A DNA stretch of 64,000 nt, taken from Acanthaster planci (lineage: Eukaryota; Echinodermata; Asteroidea; Valvatida; Acanthasteridae). Positions 11,601 to 26,600 of this stretch are shown piece by piece; the stretch's first letter is position 1, and every line of letters begins with the position of its first letter. Position numbers and translations under genes: made by a program. The notes under the pieces were generated by a model, which saw only the letters and a list, made by a program, of their open reading frames with translations, did not search any database and was not told where the DNA came from. The stretch spans positions 2,564,521-2,628,520 of the forward strand of contig NW_019091371.1 in NCBI RefSeq assembly GCF_001949145.1. The letters are read 5' to 3'.

Positions 11601-14600
11601 CAAATCGGGGTATATTTATGGCAGCCGTCTTCCCGGTCAGTGTTTTTGTTCCATGGGGATACAAATGAGTAGACCGTCTGTGCATATCCCCCCACAACGA
11701 AAGCACTGACCGGCAAGATGGCTGCTGGTACATAAACCTATACAAGACACTTAAGTGATTCTTGAGTGCGTTACACAATCAAACTGGACCAAAGAAGGGT
11801 GCATTTTCCTTGCAACCTGTATGATACACTAATGACTAAGAAATGTCCACATCACCACCGCATAACTGCCAATTAAAATGAACACCCCCACTTTTTGTCC
11901 TTTCAAGCAGCTATAATATCTGTGCTTCCGCGCTGCCATTTGCGGTATTCAGGTTTGGTTATTGCCAAAACACACAATTGCCAAACAAAGCACCATCTCC
12001 GCGCACAAAGCATGTAAGGTTGGTGCAGCGGTTTTGCTCCAACAACACAGGAAAAACGTAATTGTTCTACGATTTTTTATTCAACGGCTTTAACGCTCGC
12101 CCATTCTGTGCGTTCATTTTTTCGTAATACCTGGAATGTTAGGAATTCAATTTAAAATAAACGATGATTATGTAAGTGTGCACCTTGGCAGGGACAATAG
12201 GGTACCAGCACTTCTCTTGATTCGTGGAATTTAATGAATTCTAGGAGAGTATTAGGTAACAATACATCAGTGTCCACTACGCAGGGACAATAATTTGGTT
12301 TTTTTTTGGGGGGGGGCCTTCGAATGTCAGGAATTTCCCAATCTAGATAGTAAGAATATATTAATGGGCCACTGTACTATTTCCCTGAGTTTTCAAAACA
12401 CCTGGAGACTATTTAGTAAGTTCTTCAGTGTACATATGCAGCAAGGTATGAGACGGAGAGAACCCCCTCTGCTTTGTGTTGGTCATTGTCTCGCAGGAAT
12501 CTGGGGAATTCCTTTCAGACATCTTGGGGGATGTGTCAAGTAACAATAGGCTGGAATGTGTACAGGGATTGGACATGTTGGGGGTACCCCTCGGTCTCAT
12601 TTCTTACTGGGTATAAATACAAAAGATAGGCACCTAGTTCAACCGAGCTTTGCGTATCAATGGAACATGTAGACGCTTGAAATATCAGATCATACGTAAA
12701 GACTGTTAGTTACATTAGTTCATTTCTTTGATTAGCCCTCAACTTGAATTAAGCCAATCACCTATTTAGGGGTTGCGGTTTTTTTTCAGATCTACCTGTG
12801 TTTCCTCAAGATGAAATTGAAAGTGACGAAGCAAATGGCCAATGCACAGCCTACTCCAGCTATCACGCATGACGTAATAAAGACGACCGGATCAATCACA
12901 TGAGGAAAAGATATGGTCTTGGTGTTGTCGGAATCGAATGGGGGGTTACCACCTGAATTAGACGAAGAGATTTTTTTCCAAAAGGAGACGCATCTTGTAA
13001 ATTGTTTCGTTGAAGCAAAGTTTTTAATGAACTGTGATAAAATATACAGTATATTGAGCTAATACAAATAAATTCGACTTTTTTAGTCGAACTTACGCCT
13101 TTTCAACATGACGTATCCTGCGGGGGGCAAGTTGCCGACGGATTTTTTTCTCACAATTTTTCCCTTTTGTAGTACGACATGTGAGTAGGACAGAAAGTAA
13201 TCGGTCTATCTTTTCATCAAAATTAGCACCCTAAACCTAAGAAACAACGTCATGAAATAAGAGCAAGGATGTCGGGACCTTAGATTAGGCTTTTGACATT
13301 ATTTTCTCTCTCAACACAGTGTTAAGCCCGATGCCGTAAATACTTTTGAATTTGCTCCCCCGATATCAAAATCTGGATACGCCACTACATTTTAGTTTCA
13401 ATGTTTAAAAGCAAAACTTTCAATGTTGAGCCGTCACTCAACCAAAGGAAAACGAATCAAAGACTAGGTCTAAAACTCTCAGCATCTAAGCTGTGGAAAA
13501 AGTGTATCTGCAAATAACCGAAAATAAATGATGTTGAAAAAGGAAATGAGGGTAAGCTGGATTGACGTCTGTGTTACAAGGAACTCAGCTCAAATTATTC
13601 GCTGATTGGTTTCCTGCTAGAAATAACATACCAACGTATCGTTGTTTACACGGCGAATATTACATGGCATACTACAATGAAACGATTTCTAAGACGTCAT
13701 TCTGTAGGAGTCAGCATCTTTTGTCTCCTTTGTGTTTGAAAATGGTTAGGGCACAGGAACCTACCATTTTGATACCATATTTTTGCCGCTGAAATGATCC
13801 AGGAGATCTTTTCATCTTTTTCGTAGGTTCCTATGACAACCTCCTGACCTCCTGAAGGTAGGAAAACAGTAAATTAAGCCCTGACAGGAGTAATCCGGAT
13901 TTATCTGCGTTTGTCAATAACTTTATTTTTTTATTTTGAATTTCCGAATCTCTGACACCAGAGATGTATGCATTTTATGCATAAAATGGCCAGTTTTGAT
14001 TCCTATGGAAATCGATACCATCTGATAACGTGCACTAACTTTATGCCGTGAAATAACAAACTCGGTCGTTGTAAAAGGTGTATCACAGACCAAATCTAGG
14101 ACAGTTTTAAGGACGGGAATTTTCATCACTTTTTAACGTTACCTTTATGGTTTCTTGGGCTGCAAGCTAAACTTTGCAGCGTTTAGCACACTAAATCAAA
14201 TATTATCAAAAGCTGCTTTTCTCTGGTATTTCCAAAGAGTGAAGCTAACAACTTGACGATATAGGGATATAATCACTCTAAATGCTACATGAATTGAACA
14301 GAACCGATTTCAGTGGAAACCCGAGTGAAATTCAATGATATTCACTTGACCATTTACTGAATAAAAGAATCTTTAGAGTCAGTCTTGTCGCTACATGCCT
14401 TTGTATTAAAAACGCGAGTGGAATTTAGGCCTACTTGAATAGGGTAAAATGTCTTTGAAGGTTAGAGAGTACGTGTTTAAAACGTCTTTTTGGAAGGGGG
14501 GGCGCCATTACTCCGTGATCCGACAGAATTGTCGTAGCAACAGGGTGTTACAGATATGGATGCGCACTTTCACTGTGCAAATACCAACCTGTCCACTCGG

Positions 14601-17600
14601 ATCTCGTCTCTTTTAAGGTTGTCTTTACTCAAGCAAAATAATGCACATACTTCATTCTATGAGTCAATGCTGACACAGGAATGAGGTGTCAAGAATCCAG
14701 AGGAAGGCACATATGCTACTGCATCGTCTCCTTTAAGCGCCATGCATGCATGAAACAGGTTTATGCATAATTAATTACTCGTTTTCGCCATATGTAGTCC
14801 TTACCTCTGTTCTGTTCGATCAAGAAAAGCCCTATCCTGTCACCCCGTGCAGAGAAACTAACCGGTCCCTGGAAAAGAGGAGGATTTTTTAATTTCTACA
14901 AGGATAGGAAAAGCAAGCAGTAGAAATCCTCTTAAATAACCCTCAAGATCCTTCTTTTTCATATTTTTTAGTCGTTTCCTGTGATTATTTTTGGCGTTTA
15001 TGTAAAATCCTCTTCATTCAATTAGAGAGGATTTAATGGATTGTCTGGGTAGACGGTATCTGATATCGTGTACTCTTCACTTCCACGCTGAAGTGCAGTA
15101 ATACATTCATAACAATCTACCGGGACATGTACGGCAGCAGCTGCTCTTGGGTTTCTTATCGATTTTTTTATGTGCGGGGGTACTGCACTTCAGATGCTTT
15201 CAGTAGTTCCTTGCCATGTTAAATGAACAAGGAGTACCAACTGCAAGGGGTGTATAATCACCCCAACTAAACCGATTAAGAAAACTTTGGCTGCAAAAGT
15301 GTACATGTTGTAGTACGTTAGATCTTAGTATAAATTGGGTGAAACGGCCAGACAGATAATGCAAGTGAGTACCGAGTTCTTTGAGTTAGAATTTGGAATC
15401 TACTGGTACACCTGCCTAATGTTTAGTTACTTAAGCAAAGTTTAAACAGTAAAGGATTTCTAAAGAAAAGATACTTTGATTTAAACACAGAATGCTGTTG
15501 ATCCTTACAACTGTCAAGCATTCACTGAAAGCTTTTTTAACGACTGTCTGCAAAACCAATTCATTTTGAAAATATTAAATGAAAACACTCCCCTCTACCA
15601 CTCAAACAATGTGACAACTGTAAACGCCATGTAGTTATTATTTTTCAGTATGAGCGTCATGATTCATAATCGCACGCCACCTAAAACAATTCTCACCGAA
15701 ACTCCGTAGAACCGCACCCTCCTGATATGCTTCTCAAGGATGGACGCCATTCTGCGGTCTTTGTAGACGTACGACTCCAGCCGGCGTGGGTGCAACTCAT
15801 TCAGAGAGCTGTTCAGTCCCAGTGCCAGGGCCCACATTCCGTCGTGGGCGTTGGCAGCTGGGTCTTGACCGTCGAGACCAATGGTCAGCCCCGTGGTGTC
15901 CCGGATGTGGTTGCGGAATTCTTGAGGTGTCTTAATCAAACGGAAACAATTGTTGTGAACATACAGAATAATTTAATTTAATACCAACAGTCTAATTATT
16001 GAATATTGGTAAGGATTTATCACATAACTGTTACACAGAACGTTTAAAAATATATCAAAGACAGATTTACCTGTCCAGAAACAGTCATTTTATCCACCCT
16101 CCCGTTCATGCTCCAAGTTACAGTCATATATCCCTCTGCCGCTTCTTGTATCATACTGCTGTTGCATCTGACACTTTCATCTGCGGTGGCCCTGTTATAC
16201 CATTCAGGCGTGTAATAGCCGATGACAAACCACTGGTACTTTGCACCGTAGAGCCCTAATTTATAAGCCTTTGAAATATTAAAATGACAATGAAAAGATT
16301 AACATTCGTATGTTGGCAGCCGCAAGCTATACTAGTCAAGTCGAAAATTTGGCCAAATACACTGTATACTATCTTCAATTACCGAGATCCATTCAAAGGT
16401 ATAGCCTTGCTGTTTAGAGCAAGAGTTTTTGTTGTATATTTCTTTTGTTTCGTTTCTTCGTTTTTGAAGCCACGTGCTTCGGAATGTGTAGATAAAACCT
16501 TCAGAATCATTTTCGAGGTGTCAGCTGGATAGTCATGTTCCAGTCGAAGAACAGCAACAGACTACATACAGCAATGCGGCACTCAGTGATTATGAATAAA
16601 ACGCGCTAACACTCACACAATCGTTGCTATGGGTTTCTATGTACAACCTAAAATCAGACAATGTGTCTGCGAATGAAGCAAGCGAAGACACAATTAACCT
16701 TTTTCTAAAGGTTCATTTTAAAGGGAAAGAATTCTTTCCCTTTAAGGAAGAGAAACATCACAGCAAAGAGCAAGGCCGTTTTTCAATATACTCCCATAAA
16801 AAACACAGCTATAACAAGTGCTTAAATTGCAGGTTCGAAGAGACGAAATGAAATTAACGTGTTAGGGTATTTACGAGTTTACATTTAAAAGGCATGTCCA
16901 TTTCACAGCAACGCAACAATGTCTGTGTAAATAGAATGTTGCAGGAAAGAGGGCATGTTCATCAAAATAAGTCTCGTGACATACCCAACTATATTCATGA
17001 AGATTTCGTTTTGCTGAGAGCAACTGACGCCAGATTTCAAATATGACAGTGAAATAGTGAAATGGGTTCTATTAGTATTAGTCGTCACACCGTACAGCCT
17101 ATTGACAAAGACTTGTTCAATAATAAAATAAGGACCGAAAGACCTTGCAACTGTAAGGAGCTTAATTCCCCATGTGAGTTGTTTACCCACCGTGCAGAAT
17201 ACTTTCCTGGCTGTCGATTCGTAAAAGTTCCCAACGATGATACGAGCATCTTTAGTCTGTGGTTAAAAAACAATCACTCTTTGATGTCAATTTTAGACTG
17301 AGTGTACTGTCCGTATAAAGTGTACGTGTTGCAGGAAATTTACACAGATTAATTCTGCTCGTTGTAAGGCTTGTATTTCGTCTGCGGAACAATACAGAAA
17401 AACATAACACGTATTCATTTTATAAAGGTAATAATAACAAGGCACCGCAATCTTCCAGGAAATGCTTACCTCAGCTTCAAAGCCAGCTGCAGAACCAAAA
17501 CGAAAAACAAGTCCCCAGATATACCCCCAAATTGACATAATAACAACAACAGGTTTTCAATGTACTTTTAATTAACTAAGATCAAAGCGCTTTCCTGCAT

Positions 17601-20600
17601 TAAATTGCCCATCTCACTGGCCCATGAAACATTCCAAGTACCATCTAAGCCTTCTGGGAAATACGTCACCGTGCAGCTATATCAGCCCAAAGCAGCTAAA
17701 TCTACCGCGATGACCATCACTGCCCTCACAGAGTACCTAATTACTCCCGGGTGGAGACAGGTGATGAGTGACAAAGTGCCTTGCACAACGGCACACACAT
17801 CCTGATCCCATAAACCCGGAATCTGCGGCTTTACCCGCCAACTACGAATCCAATGCTCACGACCGCGAGGCTAAAGCATTTCACTTGTGAAATATTAAAA
17901 TTAAAACTTCGCATTTTAAAATTCGGGATCATTTAGGTCCAGCTTTATAATGCTTTGCCCTCAAATGTAAATACATGTTCTTTCCCAAGCGGCATTTGAA
18001 TTCAACGATATTTATAGTTATATAAGTGCAACAATCTTGCAGCTGATGAAAAACAAGATAGCCAGTCGAACCTTCATTTTGCGCAGTCAGAAATATTATC
18101 CTTCTACAGTTTAAGCACAGCCCGTGGCATTCAGGAATTGATCACTTTTGACCCTTGAAGGATTCAAATGATAAAGCAAATGAAATGACACTTTGGCACC
18201 GAGGGCCAAGGATGACATCAATACGAGTTTGTAACGGCGCGTACAAATTGTCTTTTAAACCGGATGAGTAGTCACTGATTAAACTTCAAACAACCGCAAA
18301 GCAGTAATTGCTTTAGGGCGAGCTTCTGATTTCCTGTCCATTTCCTTTCTGATTGACAAAGGTCAAGGCTTCCACGAGTCACCTCAAATTCCCTCAATAA
18401 TACTGTTATGCCGAATCCCTGAAGAAACTACGAAACGCAATAATAGGATTGAGCACCTCACCATTTCAAAGAGTTTCTGTCAGACCTCTTTACCTAATCG
18501 AACGATGGTCGCCCTAGACTCGGCCAAGGAAGTGTATCTCCCATTAGCATATTTAAGGTACGGCGGACACCAAACTGGGGCACTCTTTCATTTGGGTGAA
18601 ATCTTTTGCGTTTACTCAAAATGTATCCACCGTATCATGCTGTGCACTAGCCGAGGCGCTTTAGACGCCTCTCCGGATCGTACCTTTATTCTTCGCAGTG
18701 CCTCGGTTGGATCTTCGCTGAAGCTCTCCGCTGCTATAATGGAAAAGTTGGCATTGGCCTCAAGCAGCCGCTGCAATTCACGTGAAACCTTGATGAGGAC
18801 CAAGGGTAGATAATCAGAGATTACCATGATCAGTTATTGATTTCAATCGGTTGCGCCAATAAAAAAGTAACCGATCCATGAATGTTAGTGATAAGAGAAT
18901 GACTTGACAGTTTTTAAAGGCTGGATTACAGTCTAATATAATACTTTTACTTGTAATGTCAAGAACATAAGTGGAACACCTCTTTCTCCTTTTTTGTTTA
19001 CAGCTTTAGTACATGTATGATATTGAAGCAAACGAGTAGGAAACTACTAAAAACGTACACTTTTAAATTATTACCCGAGTTACGGGCAATGATCGATGTG
19101 TCGCCATAGAATGAATGTTGATTGGACAAATCTCAGTTATAAAAACAAACCATGTTGAACAAAAAGAATACTGGAGAGTTCCAAGCTTCAATGTTGCTGA
19201 GAAACGATGGGAGAGTTTGGAGAATTTTCACCGATCACCAACTTGTGCTGGCAGATCTTATAGTATAGTGGAGTCTATAGTTTGGGGTCAAGTTCGTATT
19301 AGGTTGGTAACGGTTTTTAATTATCTTTCTATTCCTAAGGGTCACAAAATGTAATTTTGAACCTCAGAAATATCACAAAGATTACATGGCCAAGTTGTCC
19401 ATTTCTGGCCCCAAAAGAATGTTGGCCCATTAACAATAATTATTTTGGTACTTCTTTAGTTAAAACAGTTCTGTCAACCACTTTAAAAGCAAAGGAGGGA
19501 CTTCTCTGCAGCTTTTGCGTGAAGTATACTTTTCCCCGCATCAACACCACCACCCTAGACGGTTGCTGTAATGACAACTTTTGGAACAGAGCCACGCTTG
19601 AGTTTACTCTTCTGTGGTAGTGCTGGATCAGTCACAAAAAGGAATCCAAAGGAAATTAATTTTCCTTCCCCCTTACCCCATTGTGCGGTTCTTTGGTCTC
19701 GTGTAGTGTGGCGACCTTGCCCCAGCCGAACTGCCGGAAGATCTCAAGCTGAACTGGCGGGATCTCGGAGGCCGAAGCGATGGTCCTGAAGAAGTACGGA
19801 TAAGTCGACCGAACGGACAACTCAATGGCCGAGGACGCAAAGGCCATCTTTAAAAAAGACACACGGTTTGATGCAGAAACATGAATAAAACTCAAAAACC
19901 TCTTGGCTGATAACGCAACTTGCAGTGTGGTTTCTAGGCAAACTATGACATCTTCTCTGTCACACTATGACTACACAGTTTTATATACATCGCCTTGCAA
20001 ACCAAAAGGACTGAAAGATAATTCGTACTTCCTGATAGTTTTCGGTCTTATTCCTGGAATGCGTTTTATATATTGGAAACAGACCACTGGGATGGCACTA
20101 TAGACTATAGTTATGTTTTATAACCGCTGTACCTTCCAAGTTTCCTATTCAATGAACTATTTCCTATTCAGAACATTGAGGTACATTTTCACATGTTTAA
20201 TTGCAGATTTTAAATGATTTTTCAGAGTTGGCAGCTACTTATTTGTCACAAAATTTCATCATATTGCTTTCAATTTACCTCTCAACATTAAAGAATGAAG
20301 TAACCTCGCCTTCCAATGAAATGCGGCCGACTCATGAATAAAATCTATGCAGCGAGCCAGCAAACAGACATGAACCTTATCAAATAAGATGCGGGAAGGC
20401 AACCATGCAGGGCAGGAGGCCAACCAGCAAATTCGAAGGCAGCAAATCAAGTAAAAGCCCGCAGAGGATTCGGTGGAACGTTTTCAACATCCTTGATTCC
20501 GGTATGTAATCGAGCACAACCACTGTCAGGGCAAAATGTGCCCTTTTCCCCGCAGCCTAATCAAACCTCGATGCACACGCAGTAATTTTCTAACAAAGCA

Positions 20601-23600
20601 TTTCCGTGGGACTCGTTCCTTCGTTTTTGCTTTGCCTCGAATGGGTTTTCACACCTGTGAAGGACATACAATCAGGCGACTGAGCATATTCAATCGGGTG
20701 TGATTTAGATTTTGTAAGAATGTCTCGTGGCCACTAAAGATGAAAGCCTTTTAAACGCACCATAGAATTGATACGGGGTGCATCATAAACGACCGTTGGG
20801 AAGTGAAGACCTACATAATCTTTCCTCGACAAATGAACTGATGTCAGTTGGAAAAAATGCTGAAATATTCCAGACGTTGAAATTTGAGAATAGAGATGTG
20901 TCGTCACGGTGGTCGGGGGCGATCCTCCACGACAGACAATTGTCTCGCGCCTGTTTCTGGCTGTTTCATTAATCGCCTTTGATTAAGCTTTTCTGTGTAC
21001 TGATGGTTTGTAAGTGTGACGTCACTTCAGTTTAAACCATGCCCACTGCACATGCACTACACATAGATTTACCTGCATTGATCGCCGTTTACATTGACGT
21101 GGAACCATGGAACCATGGAACCGGAAGTTTACGCGAAACTTCAGCGATCATGATATGAGAGCCTGCAAATTGTGGCGCGTCTGTCTTTGTGACGAGATCA
21201 TCAGTAAAACTGTGACTTCATACTCGGTAATATGTACACACAACAGCTATGTTGACAAAGTGACGAAACAGTTAAAGATATGAAAGTATAAACAACAAGA
21301 TATTTTCCCCCATGGAATTTAAGCCTTTTGAGATTATTTATATTTTATATTATTTTGACCAAAGGAATTATCATTTTTTACTAAACTAATGCTTGTTTAC
21401 TCCAAATGGACATAATTATTTCCAAGGGACAGTTTATTTTAAGGCATGATAGGATAGACAGGGAAATAGTCAAACTGAGTTCACAAACGAATACGCTCAT
21501 CGTATTGCATAAGTAATTGTTTCAGTCAGTGAATAAAAGCCAAGGGTGAGTGATGTTTTCAGACCTAGCAGTTTTCACTGTAATTAATGATTTTAAAGTA
21601 ATTACCTTTATTTGTGAGTTGACGTTCGGTGGACTTTTTCTTTAAAATGTAAGCCGTGCCCTTGATATGTTGAAATTTGGCATTACAAAACAAAACAGAT
21701 ATTTAAAAAAATAACACAAACACTGCACACATAGAAAGAAAAATATTGTAATGCTCGCCAGTCACTGCGGTTTTTGGCAGCGCCTTCTTTTGCTTTTCAA
21801 GGACTAGCATTTTGCATGTAGAGTAAGTAATCATTTTTGCAACAAATCTTAGACGTTCACCAATTTAAGGGCTGTCTGGGTTGATGCCAGGTGTTCGAAT
21901 TAATGAGCAGTCCTCTCTGAATGTTCCCTCAATAATGACCGCCAAAGCTTAATCCCTCTTAAGCAAATTTAGAGTTATGTCTTGACTATGCATAATCATG
22001 TTAGGGAAACCCACAAAAGGACTCTTAGAGGCGTTTTCTAGTAATTCTATTTTGGCTTGCATAGGAAAGAGCAAAGAAAGCTTTTCCTTCCCACGTAATC
22101 TTCAATTTGGCATCTTTGCGTAAATGAAAAGGTTAAAAATGTTGCAGGTTTGTTCTGATTGAAATTTTGCAAACTTCCCCCTTCCCAAAAGCGGCTACTG
22201 TGAATTGCAGCACCTTCCGTTAGCTTGGGTTAGTTTGAATGCTTATCTTGTATCTGCGATTTTACAAATGTCAGATGCCTACCATTCTGCGACATGCCAC
22301 ATTTGACATGACTGTTCTGTGTGCAAGAACGTTGTTATTTGAATTACTGCCGTCTGAAAAGACCTGATGTGGAAATCGAATAACCGAAGCGACTTCATAA
22401 ATACTGCTGTGCACACCCTGAGGCAAGAAGCTAACAAGATATAGTATTTGTGCTGCATTGTTTGTCAGCGTAGGGATCTTTTTTAAAGTTTTGAAATAGT
22501 TGCGTTACTTGGGATCGATTTTCCAATAAGCACTTAGCATTCTTGGTTTAACTCGTTGGGGAAGGAGTCTGCAGATCGCTCTTTCGCACTCATGCTGCTA
22601 AAGATTGATCAGCGGAACTAACAACCACTAATACGTCTTGGAAACCCTAAAGCCATCTAACTTCTGCACTTTTGAAGCCAACAGTGGCCGTGCCCCAGGG
22701 GCAGAAGTTGAGGAATTCCTTTTCACAACGACACGCTTACGTCGTGCATGAGGGTAAGTTAAACTTCAATCAACTGTTATTGATCTTCTGCCAAATTAAA
22801 TGCATTGCTGTTGGTTTGACGCCGGATTTACCTTAGAACTCAAGGGGCAATATCTGCGCGCGTATATTTTTTGTATGTGTGCAGCTTGCCAAACCTTTAT
22901 CTGTTGATGACGCCTCGCGTAGTTGTTTACGCCAAATCTTCCGATTTTGAATTTAAGTGCTGTTGCAGGCTGTGATCAAAGTTTTCAGAGCAAAACGTGC
23001 GAATTAAAAAAAAAATGGTCTCCTTGCCAACAGAGGAACTACAAAAGATTTCTTGATACTATTTGTTTTCGTCACAAATCTTTCAGATTTACTGGAAAAA
23101 ATACTCAACAATTCTGTGCTAATTATTTCCCGGATCCCTTCTTAACACGGGAAGTGCTGAAGGGGAGTACTTTTTTGAAGTTACAATTATTATTTTGTCT
23201 ACGACAGTGGTTCACAACTCCACTGCACTGACGCCCTGCTAGTCGGAACACCTGTACAGCCCTTACTTGGGTTAACGCCCACAAGCTGGTGACCCCTGTC
23301 ACGTCCCGAGTTACTGTCGACAAGAGCTCTCCCAGCACGGCTATCTTGACCGGTTCACGGTGGTACAGGTCGAACAAGGCAGTCATGGCCACAGCACTGG
23401 ACGCCTGAACCAAAGCAAATGACAAAAGCATGTAGCTTGAAATCTGAAAATGGCAACGACATTATTGTTGCCCATAACGACTAGTTTATTACAACCTCAA
23501 AACTGTAATATGCCTGTGAGAGAAGCGTTTTACCATTAGGACTGGCAAATGTTTTAGAAACGTTGTTCATGGTTGTTTACATGTTGTACGGTAACAAAGA

Positions 23601-26600
23601 ATATTGAAACATAAAAAGGTCCACGATGATTTTGAAAACCCTGTTCATTGCCAAAGTCCTGGTTTGCTTTCTGTTTATAATTTACTGTCTAGTGACGGTT
23701 CCATTTATGTTTTCATCGTCTGCATTAGCTAATCAACGTCTTTGTGAATTATGTTTATTTAAATTAGTATGTTGCTTTTAAATGTTTACTTAATCTTTCC
23801 AGTCATAAACTTCAATATCAATTTGAAGCACCCTTCCAAACGGTCTCATTCTGTGACCATTCAAGTTTGACCTTTACGATTGGTTTGTTCTAATGGTGTG
23901 ATTTTGGCTTGGAGTTTAGAATTTAAATTGGCTTTCATATTAAAACAAATCAATAAGATTTCTGATTTGCAATGCAGGTTGTCGAAGAGGACCCCTTTTC
24001 CCCGTTTCCTTAGGTCACTCGTTTCAATCTGTAGCAACGGGAAAGCACACATGCCTTTGAACTTGTCGATTGGCAGAATGATTTCACCATGGAGACAATC
24101 ATCTTCTGTATGTCATTGCATTAAAGCCTCCTTCACAAATGCGAGAAGCAATGCTCGTGCAGGATTTGGGTTTGCACTGGCGACATCATGGGGCAAACAA
24201 AGGTTTTTTTTTTTACCCGTGTGGGTGCTCTTGCAAAGTGAGGGAAGAGCATTTCATTGATATTATCAATTAGAGTCAGTAAAGAATCTGGGACATGGAA
24301 ACAGCACGGACGTATATAAAAAAACCTGGATTTGTAACGCCTTTGTATAAAAAAGGAGTCAACCAGCGGCCATTTTACCGAGCCGAACACAAAAGCGTGG
24401 GTTCGCTCCCTTCTATTGACGTCAGGAAGAACAAAGGCGGGCATCGCGAGGAAAGCTTTGTCTTTTGCTCAGTGAAATGGCCGCGAGTGGATTCAATGAT
24501 CTCTATAAGCTGATTAAGGGCATTGTAAGTCCAGATTTTCTTATACACGTCCGTGGAAAACAGGCACATTGTGAAGTAAGCTAAACCTAAACATAGACAT
24601 AACGACGGCGTGCCGCTACAACACAGGTAAGACATGCTAACTTGCTGAGAAGCGGTAAACATGACCAGCGCGAAAAAAAATGTGTCCTTCTCAACACGGG
24701 AGCTTAAATGGCCATCTGGAGTTCCTTGACGTAATAGACATTTGTAAGATATGTATTTGTATGAAACATTTTCAAGATATTTTATTGTAGTTCTTCAGTA
24801 CATGTATAACGCGAATTGTAGTTCAGTTGAGCCGCAAAATCTTTCCACTATTATTTCCTTTAAAATGAGTCTGTGGTAAGGTATAACAGATACAATCCTC
24901 ACCACAGAGATAAAAAAGAAGACAATAAATAAAGAATTAAAAAAAAAAAAAAAGCTGCAGACGTAGGTACTTCTGACTCTGGACATCCCGCCCTCTTAAC
25001 CTAAACCTGTTTTCAAAGAAGTTATCCAAAGTTTAAAGAGTCATTTCCTGCAGAAAGCTCTGGTAGTCTCGGGTAAGTAATACATGCGGAATAAAATTGT
25101 ACCTATTGGCTTCATATTCGAGATTACAACTCTTCAGATTATCTCTTTTTCAAATCTTTGTCAGGGTATCGTCAATATCACATGGCATCCTTGTCACAAT
25201 AAGGAGAAAACAAAGTATTCGAAACAGTACCGGTTTCAATACCACTTACCACGTTGACAAACGATTGAGGAGCATTTAACTCAATTTGAATTGTACATCT
25301 GTTGGTTTAAAGAGGTTGTTTAATCAAAATTAATACTTTCTGCACTGTACGGGTTTTTGAAAAAAACAATGAAACAAGCGAAACTGTAAAACGTCCATAG
25401 TTCTTGAGATTTCCATGTTTTTTTTTCAATATTACCAAATCGGTTCAATCACTCTTTGCCCTGGGCATTTACAGCGTGCATTCTCCTGAGCCAGTCTGAA
25501 TCGAACGTTTAAGACCTTTCAAGCACATTATCTACTCCCTGATTAAGTTTCAGTCAGAGTGTAATTCCGTTTGTCCACCCATTAATTCGGAATGCATGTT
25601 TCAACCACTTTGGTAAAATAGAAAATACTCTCCCTCTGAGGAGGGACAATGGGTTAACTGCTCAAATATTGAAGAGAGCTAGAAACATGGAGAGACAGAT
25701 TCATCCATTATGACTTAAATTAAATAAGGCCTGACCTCAAAAAGGACATCGGTTAGCCAAATCAGTGTTGGGGACTTTTCATGTAAGAGTTGATGTCAAA
25801 CTGCATTTCGTTTTAAATGTATGGTACACTTAAAACATTGTCTAAATGGCGAATGAAAGTGCCATGACAGCTTGTACCTCAGGCTTGACCCATGGCTCAA
25901 TAAGAAAATAATGAAAACCGACAATCTGGGTAGCACGGATACGCAGAATGGTCGCAAATAATTTCATCTTTTCGCATGGAGATAGTATCTTGTTGCGGCT
26001 GTTGTCAGTTTGGGAGACATTACGAACCATCTTTAACTCGGGCGAATGAGTTTCTTGCCCGGATAAGCAATTTAAAAAAATTGTTGTCACAGTGGCTTTT
26101 CTTGGCTTCATTACTGCATGGTACTCCGCAAAAATCCTCAAGACAATTGCAATGCTGATAACTTCAGAAACAACGTAACGGAAAACCTCTTTGGAGATGA
26201 CAGGGGGAACTTGTAAGAGGTTGATAGGCAAGGTATTTAGACATTTCTCGATCTCTGTGCGCGACCAATACCAAACTAGCTGTAACCCATGCTCGACGAC
26301 GTGATGTGGACACAACATGAAGAAACTAATAAAAACATTACATACATCCTGCACATGATTTATGGACAGTAAATAGCTCTGAAGTCCAGAATACTCAATG
26401 ATAACGCAAAGAAAAGAAGAAAACCCGTTACATGGATATTTTCAGAGACTGACGTAACGCCACCTGAATTTGTGGTCGCAAAATAACCCATACAGAACTT
26501 GCTCTTTTCGAAACTTACTTTGGAGTCAGTTTGATCTACTGTCATACCTTGGTGTCGTTGTAGTCAAGGACCAGCTGGTAGTCGGCCAGCAAGTCCGATC

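Noticed and set aside
24133-24662. Two - strand frames of about 100 codons
   Set aside because: They translate the arms of an inverted-repeat element, which explains their openness and similarity.
25842-26354. 170-codon open frame on the - strand
   Set aside because: It lies in receptor intron 1, shows no recognisable domain, and the receptor model reads in frame without it. It could be a chance frame.
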